Positions 52,243 to 63,055 are shown, counted from the stretch's first letter. The stretch: DNA of 64,000 nt from Paralichthys olivaceus (GCF_024713975.1 NC_091116.1:4860463-4924462), one strand, 5' to 3'. Notes: generated from the letters alone by a model not told the origin. A program made the numbers and translations.

Positions 52243-52256
52243 CCACTAGGTGGCGA
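52243..52256 (+). promoter_or_regulatory. CTCF-like core motif
   Basis: CCACTAGGTGGCGA fits the CTCF core consensus CCASYAGRKGGCRS at every position but the last. It lies 750 bp upstream of the cckbr start codon. Similar sequence also occurs inside some fish repeats, so binding is inferred only. Confidence 0.35.
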
Positions 52257-52955
52257 TCAAGACAGTTTGGCTTCACATTTAAGGAGCTGACATGGTCCAT
52301 GTTTATAAAGTCTTTGGCCAGACCTGATGATCCTTCAAGTCTATAATTTCTCCCTGGTCTCCCATTGTCCGTGCTGCAGGTTCAGGGTCACTCTTTTAAT
52401 CAGACTCCCTGTTGATTAAATTGTCTTATGGTGACTTTAATGGATCGATGACAGAACAATGCCTTTCTCTCCAGGAATGAATGCTGTTGATTTCTCTGCT
52501 CGAGTGAACAACCTCCAGGTCTTGAAGGTTTATTTAAAGGACAAAGAGCCACAATTCAGCAAGGTTTAAAGGAGGGTAGCTGTTTCCTCTTCCTAAATTG
52601 TCCCGTTATTTACGGATGGTGCCATGGTACAAATTAGCTTTAGGCACAGGAATTGATATCGTACATCCTGTATCTTTAATGAATGCTGCCTTCTTGTTTA
52701 CACTTTGGCTCTTTAAAATGATTTGTTTTAAACCGTATAATGTTTTGGAAATGTTCTGCAGCCTGTGGACCAACAGTTAAATTTTCCACTTGGCTATTTG
52801 TCTGACTCACAGGAAAAAGTTGAGAGGTTCTGGGACTCCTGATGTGCAGTGTAATGGCTTTGTTTATGGGGAACATTCTCGGTTTGCCTCAGGGTTTTGT
52901 TCATGTATTATCGCTTGAGATGATACCGATACTTTGAAAAATGTCTGGAGGCCGT

Positions 52956-52982
52956 GGGGGGGGGGGGGGGGGGGGGGGGGGG
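52956..52982. repeat. 27-base G homopolymer
   Basis: An unbroken G run between ccgt and agttag. It could form G-quadruplex structures, and its exact length may be a sequencing or assembly artefact. Confidence 0.8.
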
Positions 52983-54954
52983 AGTTAGTTTGCACTGTGG
53001 AGGAGGAGGGCATCGCTCTTTGTGTCTGTGATCTGTTGCTGTCAGTCCCACCGATGGTTTTACAAGTATCTCTACTGCTTTTATATTGTTCTAACGTGTG
53101 GGAGTTAGGAGTGTGTGTAGAGCTCCAGTTTGCCTGAACCCGAGCTGGTGTTTCTCCCACATTTTTTAAGATATTGGCTTATTATTGTAAAGCCAAAAGC
53201 CTCTCCCTTCTGATTCCTAATCTAAAAGCTCCTTTGTGAGTTTGGCAGCTGCTCCATATTCATTTTCACGGTATCAAGGTCTTCACACATGTCATGCACA
53301 TGTTATGACCAGCATGTCTAATGAAATGGGGCTTTACGCTCAGATTCTTTGAGGTGTCAGAACATCCTGCTCCAGTAGAGAAATATTGTTGGCATTTTAC
53401 TTTAGTACCATTGCAATTCCAGATGTCAGTCAGCACCAATCTAAAGCCTACAGCCACAGATCTATCTTTGACATTTGACTATGCAAAATGACGTGCTTGC
53501 TGTGAGAATATTTTGATGGCTACTTGTCACACTTTGACGCCCTAGGATATAGTGTAATTTGGTTTAGCATAAAGAAAAGAGGCAGTTTGTGTACAGACTT
53601 TTTTACTTCAGGACAGAGCCAGGCTAAGTAAACCAAAGTGTCTCCTGCCTCTGGCGTCATACTCAAATAAAAAGTCAAGACATTTTGTTAAATACACTTA
53701 CTTGCGTGTGGCAGCCAAGGCTTAGATGACAAATTTGATTACCCATTTATATAATTATGAAGCTAGAACATAGACTTTATATAAGTCAGTACAGTTCATA
53801 AACCCAACCTGCTCCATGTTGGCAGATCAAATAAATTGTTCTAAATATGTTCTGTCAATTTTGTCTTAGGGGAAACGTCATGATTGGCAACTGAGACTAA
53901 CTCACACTTGGTCCACTGCATGTATCGACAGGACGTTGATGCCGCGGCGCCATTCCCCCGATCGCTACCGCACAGCCTCTGGCAGAAAAAGACGTCATCG
54001 ATGTAAGATGGCAGCTTTCACAGTGGCAGGAAGTGGAGATGTGTCATCCATCTTGACATCCAGTCTATGAAATGGAGGCACGAGACTGTTAGCAAAGTTT
54101 GGCAAAAGACTGGAAGCAAGGCGAAACAGCTTGACCCTGTTCAAAATATAAAGTCTAATCTCTAAATCACTCAAATTGCAATTTATACAAACAATTTAAT
54201 CCAGTTTAATCTACATTTAGAGAGTTTTAGAGCTCTTAGTAAATGTTAGTTAATGTCATGTTAGTAGTTTCCTTTTTCAGCCTAAAATAATCTAACCATC
54301 TCTCAGCTCTTACCCTAATCAACAAACACAAGAGTCATATTTATCCTATCACCTAATTTATGACAAGGAAGCATATAAGCACCTTGCAAAAAAATGAATC
54401 CATTATTTATCTTGCTGATATTGGTAACAGCTTCTTTATCAAAGATTCAACTCAAAAATGTCATGTCATATCAATCCTGTGCCCCATTCACTGTCACTTT
54501 CATTACCTGGAAGTCAAACATTTAAAAATACTAATATGGGACGCATTTTCAAGAGGAATGAGTCTGACACACAGTGCAGTACTAGCAGACCACTTAAAAC
54601 CCACCCACCCATAAGATCCTGAAGGCCCCTCAGGAATGTGGACCACAAAGCTGCCACTCTCTTCAGTTTTACAAGTAAATCCAGCCAGATGTTCACATAG
54701 CTCTTTCTCAACACATGCACACTACAAACCTCCTATAACAAAGACTCCGATGTTGAAATCAACTGCTGGAGTTGATAAATTGTTCAGGTGATGCAATGTT
54801 TGTCTGACTCACCGAGTGAGTCCTGAACTAGAAAGAACACAAAATAAGACGCTGAGCATAAAAATCAGCTCTAACATCAGAATAATCACTTCTCTCATAT
54901 GTGCATGTTCCTCAAACATAATGATGCAATCAGTGGGGTTAGGGCAATGTTATG

Positions 54955-54988
54955 CACGCACACACACACACACACACATACACACACA
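54955..54988. repeat. CA microsatellite
   Basis: (CA)n with two interruptions. Confidence 0.85.
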
Positions 54989-56076
54989 GATGCAGCTTTC
55001 TTTTTTGAAATGTTTTAAGCTTGGGTCTGGGTGCAAGTGAGTGACCTGCCTCTCTCATCTGAAAGAATTAGTGCTTTCATCCATCATTATGAAGAAACAG
55101 CCTGTGATGTGTGCTATGAATCTCTATCTGGGACACACTGGGTTTGTGCACACAGGGCTGAAGCTGAGACAGGTCTTGTCTCCATATCTTATGAGCGGAT
55201 CCTGAATAGACATGATGCACATGTCAGCAAAGAAAGTGGTGCCAACACTTGCAGAGGTGTAGTAAACATGCAGGTGTTTTACTGTCCGGGTGTTCAACCA
55301 CACTGAACTCCAGATGATGCCACTGATGGATCATTTTTGGAATAAAACTCTCATTGTATCCTTTCTATTGTGTTTCAAACACTGCACCCATGTGTGTCTC
55401 TGATTATCACATCTCAGATCTCATCTTAGTGTTGTGCTGACCTCTGTTGGTTAAATGATATAAGTAAGACGGCTCCAAAGCATGAGCCCCCCCTTTTACA
55501 GAGTGCCAACAAATTGGATTTGGTTTTTAAAAATGTCTCAGCCGATCTTCTTTTTGTAAATTAGAAGGGCGAAAATAACACGCTCAGCCCTCAAAATACA
55601 CACACGCCTTAAACTAAGTTTCAGTGTCTACTACAAAGTGTGAAAGTGACTGAATCAATGAAACCAGTGGGCCACAGCAAAGGTTTTCTTAACACATGTA
55701 AAAAATCTTAATAAATGGAGAATTTGCTGCTATGTTATGTTGACTGTGCCATAGGACAGGTTAGCACTGATATCATAGACAAAGCAATAATAGAGGATCC
55801 CAATAATTAGACTAGATCAAAAAATACTGCAACTATTAAACTACAAATAACACTGTTATGTTACAGGATTTTACATAGATGCATATTTTTATTTGATGTG
55901 ACATCGGAGATGAAAACTAACATTACAAAAAGAATGCAGGGCATCAGAGGGGCGATGCATGATCTGTATGTAGTCTACAATATTTGCCCCAACAGTTTCC
56001 TAGTGATACTGACCTTTTTTAAATAAAGATCTCTAACTCAGTGTTTTCTGCCGTTATTTCTTTGACCACTCTGTCG

Positions 56077-56122
<46 letters not shown>
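56077..56122. repeat. Compound (CT)n(AT)n microsatellite
   Basis: About 13 CT repeats pass directly into about 10 AT repeats. Confidence 0.85.
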
Positions 56123-56535
56123 CTCCATCCATAGTTTTGACTATCCTCTGCAGACAGGCAGGATTTTGCTGATATTTATTTATTATTCTGTCACTGTCCT
56201 GTTCTTTCGTTCCTCCGACTATGTCCATTTCAATTTCTTCGCTGTACCAACTGAGAATACAGACCTAACTTTTACTTTGTTTTTTTAAATCAGATCACGT
56301 GTATTAGTTTGTTAAAGTGAATAATGTACAACATCTGCATTTATGACATTGTTGTCTGGACCTTTGTTCATTTACGATTAGTCAAGCCTCATTATTGACC
56401 CCCTTTCATGACTTGATGCACATTATCTAATCTTATAATCTCCCTATGAAAGCAATTTATCCTGTGTGCATTATTTCTTGACCATGATCAATCAATGTTA
56501 TATTAATCGCTGGGGACAAAAGTTACAGTTAGCGC

Positions 56536-56913
56536 TTAAAGGTCCAGTGTGTAAGATTTAGGTGAAAGGGATCCATTGGCAGAAAATTAATGTAGAATAA
56601 TCCTCATGATGTTTACACTAGTTTATTTCATCTGAATTGTATGAATTGTAGTTTTATTTACCCAAGAAAAAGCCCTTTATATTCAAATACTTTATATTTA
56701 CATCGAGGGGGTCCTCTCTACGAAGGCCGCCATGTTTTTTTTTACATTAGTCCAGACTGGACAAACTAAACACCTTTTGAGTTTTTATGACAAATCAAGG
56801 CTACTTCAGGTTCTTTTTCATGTTTGGAAGGGGAGGGTGAGGTGAGGGGTGTTCAGCTGCAACATGCAATTTCAACATTAGTTATCACAAAATTCTACAC
56901 ACTGTACCTTTAA
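56536..56913 (+). mobile_element. MITE with CCAGTGTGTA-type inverted ends, copy 2
   Basis: It begins ttaaaggtccagtgtgtaag and ends with the imperfect inverse ctacacactgtacctttaa. The interior matches the copy at 12431-12776 in opposite orientation. Ends of TTAA plus AGG are compatible with a TTAA target duplication, but the flanks do not settle this. It lies about 370 bp upstream of the cpo start codon. Confidence 0.7.
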
Positions 56914-57100
56914 GAAGCATAAAAAGTAATATTGGAAAATAAGTGACGGAGGTAGATCACAATAGTCAAGAACAAAGCGTACGCAGCAATTCAACATAAT
57001 AGATAATATCACATGGTTCATTTTTATAATTTTATCAGTTTGTAAATCACTTTCCATTGATGATCACAAGGACACGGAAGTAATTTAAGAGAGTTAATGG

Positions 57101-57110
57101 TATAAAAAAA
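57101..57110 (+). promoter_or_regulatory. cpo: Possible TATA box of cpo
   Basis: TATAAAAAAA lies about 170 bp upstream of the chosen start codon. It would give a transcription start near 57130 and a 5' UTR of about 150 nt. An in-frame ATG at 57124 lies upstream of or at that start. Confidence 0.35.
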
Positions 57111-57279
57111 TACACAGTGACAGATGTTCTTCCATTTATCAGTTATCAAGGCCCTAACCTCAGTTAGAACATTAACCAAAACAGCGATTGGTGAGGCAAA
57201 GGTGAATCTTTATCTGATGGAAGTCCTTTATAAAGACTCTTTTGGGGTCAGGAAGGCGGTCTGTTTACTCAAAGAGATC

Positions 57280-57347
57280 ATGCTTTACTCTGCAGCACTG
57301 AGCTTTGTGTTGATACTCACAGCCGTGGAAGCTGCAACAAACAAGAG
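57280..57347 (+). CDS. cpo: cpo exon 1 (signal peptide)
   Basis: Start ATG and signal peptide, ending two bases into the codon for R23. Donor is gtgagtttt. Confidence 0.85.
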
Positions 57348-60300
57348 GTGAGTTTTACTCACTTTTCAAAATTACAAAGACACAGAGAGGTGGTGCAAAA
57401 AAAGATGGAGCATCAGCTTCTTTCTGGATTTCTTAGGATGCAAATCCACACGTTATTGTGTTTGGGGTTGAATAAGCATTCACACGCTGAGCTAAAATAA
57501 TAGTAGCAAAACTTTTTTTTTTTTAATTTTAGAAATCAAAATGTCCTTCACTACAGCCCATATTCTGGCGTCACATTATAATAGTATTATATGAAAGACT
57601 ATAGTATTAATTAATTTGTTTAGAAAATTAATTGGCAGCTGATTTAATAGTATTTCCTAATATTAATAATAATTTCTGTAATTTTGTCCAAGCTGTTTAC
57701 TCTGCTGTCTTTACACTTTCTGATGGTAATCTCATCTTCGTAAGAAAGTTAATGTTGTGTAATCTAACTCTTCTTTTAAGGAATAAGCACCAATTTAACA
57801 GTGTTACTGGTTGAAGTGAGGTTGTCTTGAATTAATCAAAATGATAAGTAGTAGAGACTGGGTTTCATTCTGCATATGTTACAACCGCCTGGATGAGAAC
57901 TAATTCACCTTAATTAAAACAAAATAAAGTCTGGGTGAGACCACTGCCTCTCACGTGGCTTGCAATGTGTGTTTCTTGTTTGCAACAGAGTGAACTATGA
58001 CTACTACAAATACCACTCCATGCCAGAGGTGAGAGCGACTGATAACTGTTCCCACACGAACACACACACACGCAAAGGAACTTTTGATGACAGATGATGA
58101 TGAAATTAGTCTTCATTTGGGGCTGCTCTGTTGGACAAATCTATCAAAGCCAGACCTAAACCTAAACTTAACAGACCTTTTAAAAAGTGAGGACAAGGCA
58201 ATGAGTCCTCACTCTGTGAGGTCTATGCTCAAAATGGTCCTCACAAAGAGTAAAGTACAAGTACACACACATACTAATGTGTATATCTGCTCTACAGATC
58301 TCCAAATGGATGACTCAGATAGCACAAGATTACCCTGATGTTGTGACCATCATAGATTTTGGACAAACCTACGAAAATAGGACAATGAGCTTGCTTAAGG
58401 TAATACAACTGTATAACTGTTGAATACAGAGTATGGATGTTTGCTTGGGAGGTTTCTACGTTCTTTTTCCTTTGTTAAAAGTGTTTTTTTTAGTAGTTTA
58501 CTCTTGTTGAGGGTTAAGGGCAGAGGATGTCACACCTTGTTATAGCTCTATGAGACAAATTGTGATTTATGAATATGGGCTATACAAATTTGATTGCTTG
58601 ATTGATTATACAGTGTTCAAGTGGGAAATTATCTTTCAGATTGGTCTGAACACTGGAGAGAAAAAAAAAGCAATCTGGATGGACTGTGGTATACACGCCA
58701 GGGAATGGATCGCCCCGGCCTTCTGTCAGTACTTTGTCAGACAGGTAAGAGACGTGATTTATAATCAATGAACATACAGAAAATTATTCTGTTGGGTTTC
58801 CAGACTACTTGGACGAACTCTCTGCAAAAACCAATAAATCGGTCTGACCTTGAAGTTTCCATCTGCTCCGTTTCACCAGATTCTGCAGACATACAAAACA
58901 GACCCAAAAATGGAAGAGATGATGAAGAAGATGGACTTCTATGTCACACCGGTGCTCAACGTGGACGGCTACATCTACTCCTGGAAGGACAACACAGTCA
59001 GTCCTCGCATTTCATGGATAATTATCAAATTAATTTTCCAGGACTCGTAGCTCAGGCTCACAAGCAGCAGATGAGCAGGATATGAAAAGATGAGTCTATT
59101 ATAGCGATGGCTATTCCATTATTCAATTAATTCATTTTTGATGCTCTTAAATGCTTCGAGTATAAAATCATCTCATCGTCAGAATAAGATGAGCACTGTA
59201 TGTATTGTTAAGTGCTAATTTCATCCATTACTAAATGGACTGAACATTCTGACCCCTCCAGACTCGACTGTGGAGGAAGAACAGATCTCCAGGACCCTCA
59301 GACTGCAACTGTAATGGCACCGATCTCAACCGCAACTTTGACGCCAACTGGGGCAGTGAGTGTTTTAGCTCTCCATTAAGCCTTATCTGTACGGCCCTTA
59401 AACATGTAAAAAGTTGAACTTGTCCGCCCATGTTGTGAGAGGAGGCGGTGTGATGATTCCATCTGATTCAGATTATTCTATTTCTTGGCCACTCTCGCAG
59501 CGCTCGGGGTGTCGAGTAACTGCTGCTCAAACATCTACTGTGGGAGCGAACGCGTGTCTGAGCCCGAGGCCCAGGCTGTGGCTGAATTTGTCGGCAGCCG
59601 GAAGGACGACTTCCTGTGTTTCCTCACCATCCACTCCTACGGCCAGCTGCTCTTGATTCCCTATGGAAACCCTAACTTCATCGCCCCCAACCATGACGAG
59701 CTGGTATTTACGTCGACAGACACAATATTCTCCATAATATCACAAAACAATTCATGATAAGAGCGTTTACGCCTCCTGATTATAACTTCCACTGCTTCTG
59801 CATTAAATAAGACAGTACTCTGCATGTTGTCATATAAACTGAGCTGATCACAAAAACCCACAGAGAGTTAGATAATAATAATCAGAGGTTATTAAAGGTT
59901 TTGGCTTCAATGCTGCTTGTTAGATATAGAGTTAAATGATGCAGGGCGACATTAGGAACACACACACACACACACACGATAGTAGGACAATCCTCATCTG
60001 CTAGGACAGAGCAGAGCAGAACAGGGGGAAGCTGCAGAGGATTGATTGTGGAAAATGAGTGGCTGGCTATTGTTAGCAGGCGGGCTGATGCAGGTAATTA
60101 CCCACTGGAGCCGTCATGCAGAGAGAATTATGCAAAGCAGGATTATGTCCATTTGTTTCCCCCGACTTTAACACGCAGACAGAGGCCAGACTCAGCCACT
60201 CTTCAGCTGGCAAAGACGCAGAGCCACATGGAGACTTTCAAGGATGATGTGAAGAGATTCTTAAGTGTGGATCTCAAATGATTGATCTCGGATTAGTTTA

Positions 60301-60897
60301 CGAGTGCTGATACGATGAGGATCCAAATAATCTCATTCAGTTTGAGGTGCTCTGCTGTGGGTCATTCTAGTTTTCAGTTATTATCCTCATTAGGCTTTTC
60401 TCAGTTCACCTGAGAAAAAAAACTACTCTTTAGATTCTCCGTTCAGATTTCAGTGACTGACAAAAGTTAATGTCTGGTTCCTCAGATGAAGGTGGGTCTG
60501 GCTGCAGCAGACGCTATAAGGGCGGTCCACGGGAAGAACTATAGAGTGGGGACCTCACCGACTGTATTGTGTAAGTATATGCATCCCTTCTGATTATCGT
60601 GATGCTCAACAGATTTTCAGTTTGACCGACAATAAAAAAAAAAGTAAAAACTGGACATGAGACAAAATTAAATCTCTTTCCACAGACCCTAACTCTGGTT
60701 CATCCAGAGACTGGGCTCGGCAGCAGGGGATCCCCTTCGCCTATACCTTCGAGCTCAGAGACAACGGGACATTCGGCTTCCAGCTCCCAGAGGATCAGAT
60801 CCAGCCGACCTGCGAGGAAGCCTACAGTGGAGCCCTGCACATCGTCACCTACGTCCACGACAAGACTTTTAACCGCTGCTGCAGCCCTGTGGACTGA
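57280..60897 (+). CDS. cpo: Carboxypeptidase O, nine exons, 341 aa
   Basis: An M14A zinc carboxypeptidase of the gut brush border or secretory route that removes C-terminal acidic residues from peptides. The CDS joins 57280-57347, 57989-58028, 58298-58399, 58640-58744, 58880-58996, 59262-59355, 59501-59703, 60486-60570 and 60686-60897 (1026 nt, all GT/AG). A signal peptide ([18 protein letters not shown]) is followed almost directly by the catalytic domain, without the roughly 90-residue inhibitory propeptide of A/B carboxypeptidases. Zinc ligands are H89, E92 (GIHAREW) and H220 (TIHSYGQ). Substrate-binding residues are R149, N167-R168 (DLNRNF) and Y272, with the general base E294 (FELRD). 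The residue equivalent to CPA position 255 is R279 (GSSRDW), the Arg that marks CPO and its acidic preference; CPA has Ile and CPB Asp there. The chain stops after CCSPVD with no hydrophobic GPI-anchor tail. The frame is open upstream to an ATG at 57124, but the signal peptide favours 57280. Confidence 0.93.
57989..58028 (+). CDS. cpo: cpo exon 2
   Basis: A 40-nt exon coding [13 protein letters not shown], the family's start-of-domain 'Y..YH.M.E' segment. Acceptor is ttgcaacag and donor gtgagagc. Confidence 0.88.
58298..58399 (+). CDS. cpo: cpo exon 3
   Basis: Codes residues 37-70 ([13 protein letters not shown] to NRTMSLLK), with an NXT site in ENRT. Acceptor is ctctacag and donor gtaatac. 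Confidence 0.93.
58640..58744 (+). CDS. cpo: cpo exon 4 (zinc ligands H89 and E92)
   Basis: Codes residues 71-105 with [18 protein letters not shown], the first zinc-binding block. Acceptor is atctttcag and donor gtaagag. Confidence 0.95.
58880..58996 (+). CDS. cpo: cpo exon 5
   Basis: Codes residues 106-144 with [16 protein letters not shown]. Acceptor is tttcaccag and donor gtcagtc. Confidence 0.95.
59262..59355 (+). CDS. cpo: cpo exon 6 (R149, N167-R168)
   Basis: Codes residues 145-175 plus one base: [10 protein letters not shown] and [13 protein letters not shown], the carboxylate-binding residues of the active site. Acceptor is cccctccag and donor gtgagtg. Confidence 0.95.
59501..59703 (+). 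CDS. cpo: cpo exon 7 (third zinc ligand H220)
   Basis: Codes residues 176-243 with [11 protein letters not shown] and [16 protein letters not shown]. Acceptor is actctcgcag and donor gtattta. Confidence 0.95.
59958..59977. repeat. CA microsatellite in cpo intron 7
   Basis: (CA)n of about 10 repeats. Confidence 0.8.
60486..60570 (+). CDS. cpo: cpo exon 8
   Basis: Codes residues 244-271 plus one base: [20 protein letters not shown] to the first base of Y272. Acceptor is ttcctcag and donor gtaagta. Confidence 0.94.
60686..60897 (+). CDS. cpo: cpo exon 9 (specificity Arg, catalytic Glu, C-terminus)
   Basis: Codes residues 272-341: [15 protein letters not shown] with R279, YTFELRD with E294, QIQPTCEEA, ending NRCCSPVD and TGA at 60895-60897. 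Acceptor is ttccacag. Confidence 0.95.
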
Positions 60898-61095
60898 CCT
60901 CTTAGCAGTGGGCGTCACCAGTGCAACCATGTGAAATTGGACAACTCATCCTGCACATAAGTTCGCCTACAAATGTTTTTTGTCTTTGTAAATTATGAAA
61001 AAGTATCTGATAAACTATTCCTGATGCATCCTCCTCCATCTGAGTTTCTTGACATACAAACATTACCTGTCACTTAAAAACAACAAAGCCATAAG

Positions 61096-61101
61096 AATAA
61101 A
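61096..61101 (+). terminator. cpo: cpo polyadenylation signal
   Basis: AATAAA lies 199 bp after the cpo stop, followed by an AT-rich and then T/G-rich stretch (tttccttttgttcatgtgtg), as expected for a cleavage site near 61115-61125. Confidence 0.65.
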
Positions 61102-61249
61102 ATATTTTTATGTATTATATTTTCCTTTTGTTCATGTGTGTTTGTTTTTGGAAAATTTCTTAGAAACTCTGCAATGTAACAACAGTTGGGAGAAATGAGG
61201 AAAGGCAGCTATGTGCTCCAACTACAGAAAACCAGGTGCAGAAGGTGTG

Positions 61250-61255
61250 TTTATT
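61250..61255 (-). terminator. nudt15: nudt15 polyadenylation signal
   Basis: AATAAA on the minus strand, about 37 bp beyond the nudt15 stop codon. Confidence 0.55.
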
Positions 61256-61291
61256 TTGGGGAAGGATACGTTTTTTAAGTACCATGCAGTT

Positions 61292-61413
61292 TTAATGCTG
61301 AGTTTCAGTGTTTGCATCTGTGAACGGTTGGAAGCCTTGTTGTCTCAGAGCGGCCAGTGGCAGGAACAGCTGCTGCTCTGGAGGAAACTCGTCCCAGCGC
61401 GTCCACGTCCATC
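61292..61413 (-). CDS. nudt15: nudt15 exon 3
   Basis: Codes residues 116-155 ([12 protein letters not shown] to TETQH) and TAA at 61294-61292. Acceptor is tttctctctcag before 61413. The intron between exons 2 and 3 is only 92 bp. Confidence 0.94.
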
Positions 61414-62950
61414 CTGAGAGAGAAAGGACCACACGCTCTTACTTAACATCTGCTCAGGTGAGCTGAGATTATTTTTCTCCCCCATTTAAATCCCACCTCA
61501 CACACCCTCATTCTTCTCTGGTTCCACGTTCTCTGGCTCTCCTGACCGCTTCCTGTCCAGGACTCCCTGCATGATGATGGTGACGTAGTGGTACTGCTCC
61601 TCCAGTCTGATGGAGTTCACCACGGACACGAAGTGGACGTTCACTAGATGCACCCCGGCTTCCTCCAGGACCTCCCTGTGAGCACATTCCTCCCACGTCT
61701 CTCTGTCAGGGACATAGAATCAGTGCGTCACATCTCAGAAGCACATTCAGGTCATTTCAGGGCAGGTTATATGTTCTATACACTGAGGAACACAGACACT
61801 GCTGAACTATCTCGGTCAGTGGTTCCCAGACCTTTCAGCCCTTGACTCCAAAAATAACTGTGCCAGAGACTTGTGACCCCGATCATCCCAAACATTATTG
61901 ATTTGAGCAAGTTCACAAAAACCCCACATGCATGTGTAGCGGCTTTGTACTCCTCCGTTGTGTATTTCACAGAAGAAGGCCGTCACTTTTGGCAAACATT
62001 CCGGGTTCACACACACACACACACACACACTGAAAAATGTAAAGAAAGTGCAGGTTAGCTAACACATGCCACACTAGCCATTTTATAAACAAAGAAAACA
62101 AAACAAGGATGTGCTCAACTGTTTAGGAAGTATATGTTTATGCAGTGCAACTTAAACCATGTTTAAGTATGAAGTTATTAATATCAAACATTAGCGGAGC
62201 TCATACTCGTGCACCTACCAGAGAGACAAGGTCCGACTGCTGCTGTCTACAGGGGCGCACGCCCCTAATCTCCAGGGGTGCTGCATTTCAGTACCCCAGG
62301 ATATTTAAGTGTCAGTGTTGTGAGATGAGTTTGTATGGCAAGTGGAATCATACTACACCTTAACTCCGTTACACATGCACATGTTGTAATGTTTCCTGTG
62401 ATGCTGTCACTAATCTGTCTGAACCCCCTCAGGGAGACGAAGACAATCTGAAGGCTGACGATTATTTGCATGGATTTATTTTGAATGTAACTAGTAATGA
62501 CTAACTATGGTTTAAATAGAATACTAACAATTGTTTTTAATAAATGCAGTTTGTCTTTAATGCGTCTCACTGCACATATTCTGTTTACACTGTAAATATT
62601 ATCATGCTTTGCACCATTTCACTGCATTTAAAACCCTTTGTGAGCAGGAGCTCTTACCAATGCACAATCTAAACTCTTGCTGCTACCTCGAGGAGAATTC
62701 GACTTAATAACAAATGACTAAAAACACTTATTTCTTAGTCACAAGAGAAGATGATGTCAGACTCTGAATGATCTGAATCTCTAGATGAACTTCTTACACA
62801 CCCGAACTCGAGGTGACCACCGGGGAGCTGATGCTTCCCTGCGCCCATCGGACTCCTCCGTTTCCCCAGGAGAACACAGCCAGGGTGGGCCGGGTCTGTG
62901 ACCAGCACCCCGACCCCCACCCCGGGACGTTTAACACTTCTATCTGACAT
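61292..62950 (-). CDS. nudt15: Nucleotide triphosphate diphosphatase NUDT15, three exons, 155 aa
   Basis: A cytosolic Nudix hydrolase (MTH2) that cleaves oxidised and other modified nucleoside triphosphates, including thio-GTP in the human enzyme, to monophosphate and pyrophosphate. The CDS joins 62950-62802, 61702-61506 and 61413-61292 (468 nt, phases 2 and 1). Sequence starts [19 protein letters not shown], then [14 protein letters not shown] and [10 protein letters not shown]. The full Nudix box is G45 to V67, matching GX5EX7REUXEEXGU, with metal-binding E60, E63 and E64 formed across the exon 1/2 junction. Then come [31 protein letters not shown] and QQGFQPF, in the human order. Length is 155 against 164 aa in human. 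The human Arg139 position aligns to Ala136 here. The first ATG in frame is at 62950. It is convergent with cpo; the stop codons are 395 bp apart. Confidence 0.95.
61506..61702 (-). CDS. nudt15: nudt15 exon 2 (rest of the Nudix box)
   Basis: Codes [19 protein letters not shown] to EPEKNE plus one base. Acceptor is cctgacag before 61702 and donor gtgtgtgag at 61505. Confidence 0.95.
61817..61890 (+). repeat. hAT-like repeat fragment in nudt15 intron 1
   Basis: cagtggttcccagacctttcag followed by gacttgtgacccc resembles the 'cagtggttcccaa...tgacccc' end of common vertebrate hAT-derived repeats. The other end is not recognised. Confidence 0.45.
62008..62030. repeat. CA microsatellite in nudt15 intron 1
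   Basis: (CA)n of about 11 repeats. Confidence 0.85.
62802..62950 (-). CDS. nudt15: nudt15 exon 1
   Basis: Codes residues 1-49 and two bases of G50, including the N-terminal strand and the first part of the Nudix box. Donor is gtgtgtaag. Confidence 0.94.
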
Positions 62951-63055
62951 CTGAACAAATTCAAAAAACCTCCACAATCAACACAGGTTAGCAAAAACAA
63001 AGCTAAAGCTAAGGTAGCACAACAACCCGCACCTACAAGATGATTCCCCTCTGTG

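Larger units (their letters stand above)
51494..56535. other. Intergenic region between cckbr and cpo
   Basis: The left edge must contain the cckbr promoter and 5' UTR, but I see no TATA box I would defend. It holds a CT-rich patch (about 51758-51815), a CTCF-like motif (52243-52256), a 27-base G run (52956-52982) and CA and CT/AT microsatellites. No coding exon is recognised. Confidence 0.6.

Noticed and set aside
57124-57279. Upstream in-frame ATG as the cpo start
   Set aside because: It would bury the signal peptide about 50 residues into the protein, and it lies at or before the likely transcription start.
57280-60897. Carboxypeptidase A or B identity
   Set aside because: The specificity residue is Arg (GSSRDW), not Ile or Asp, and there is no propeptide, both of which point to CPO.
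62948-62977. Nine-residue upstream extension of nudt15
   Set aside because: The codon at 62977-62975 is TTG, not ATG; the first true ATG in frame is at 62950.
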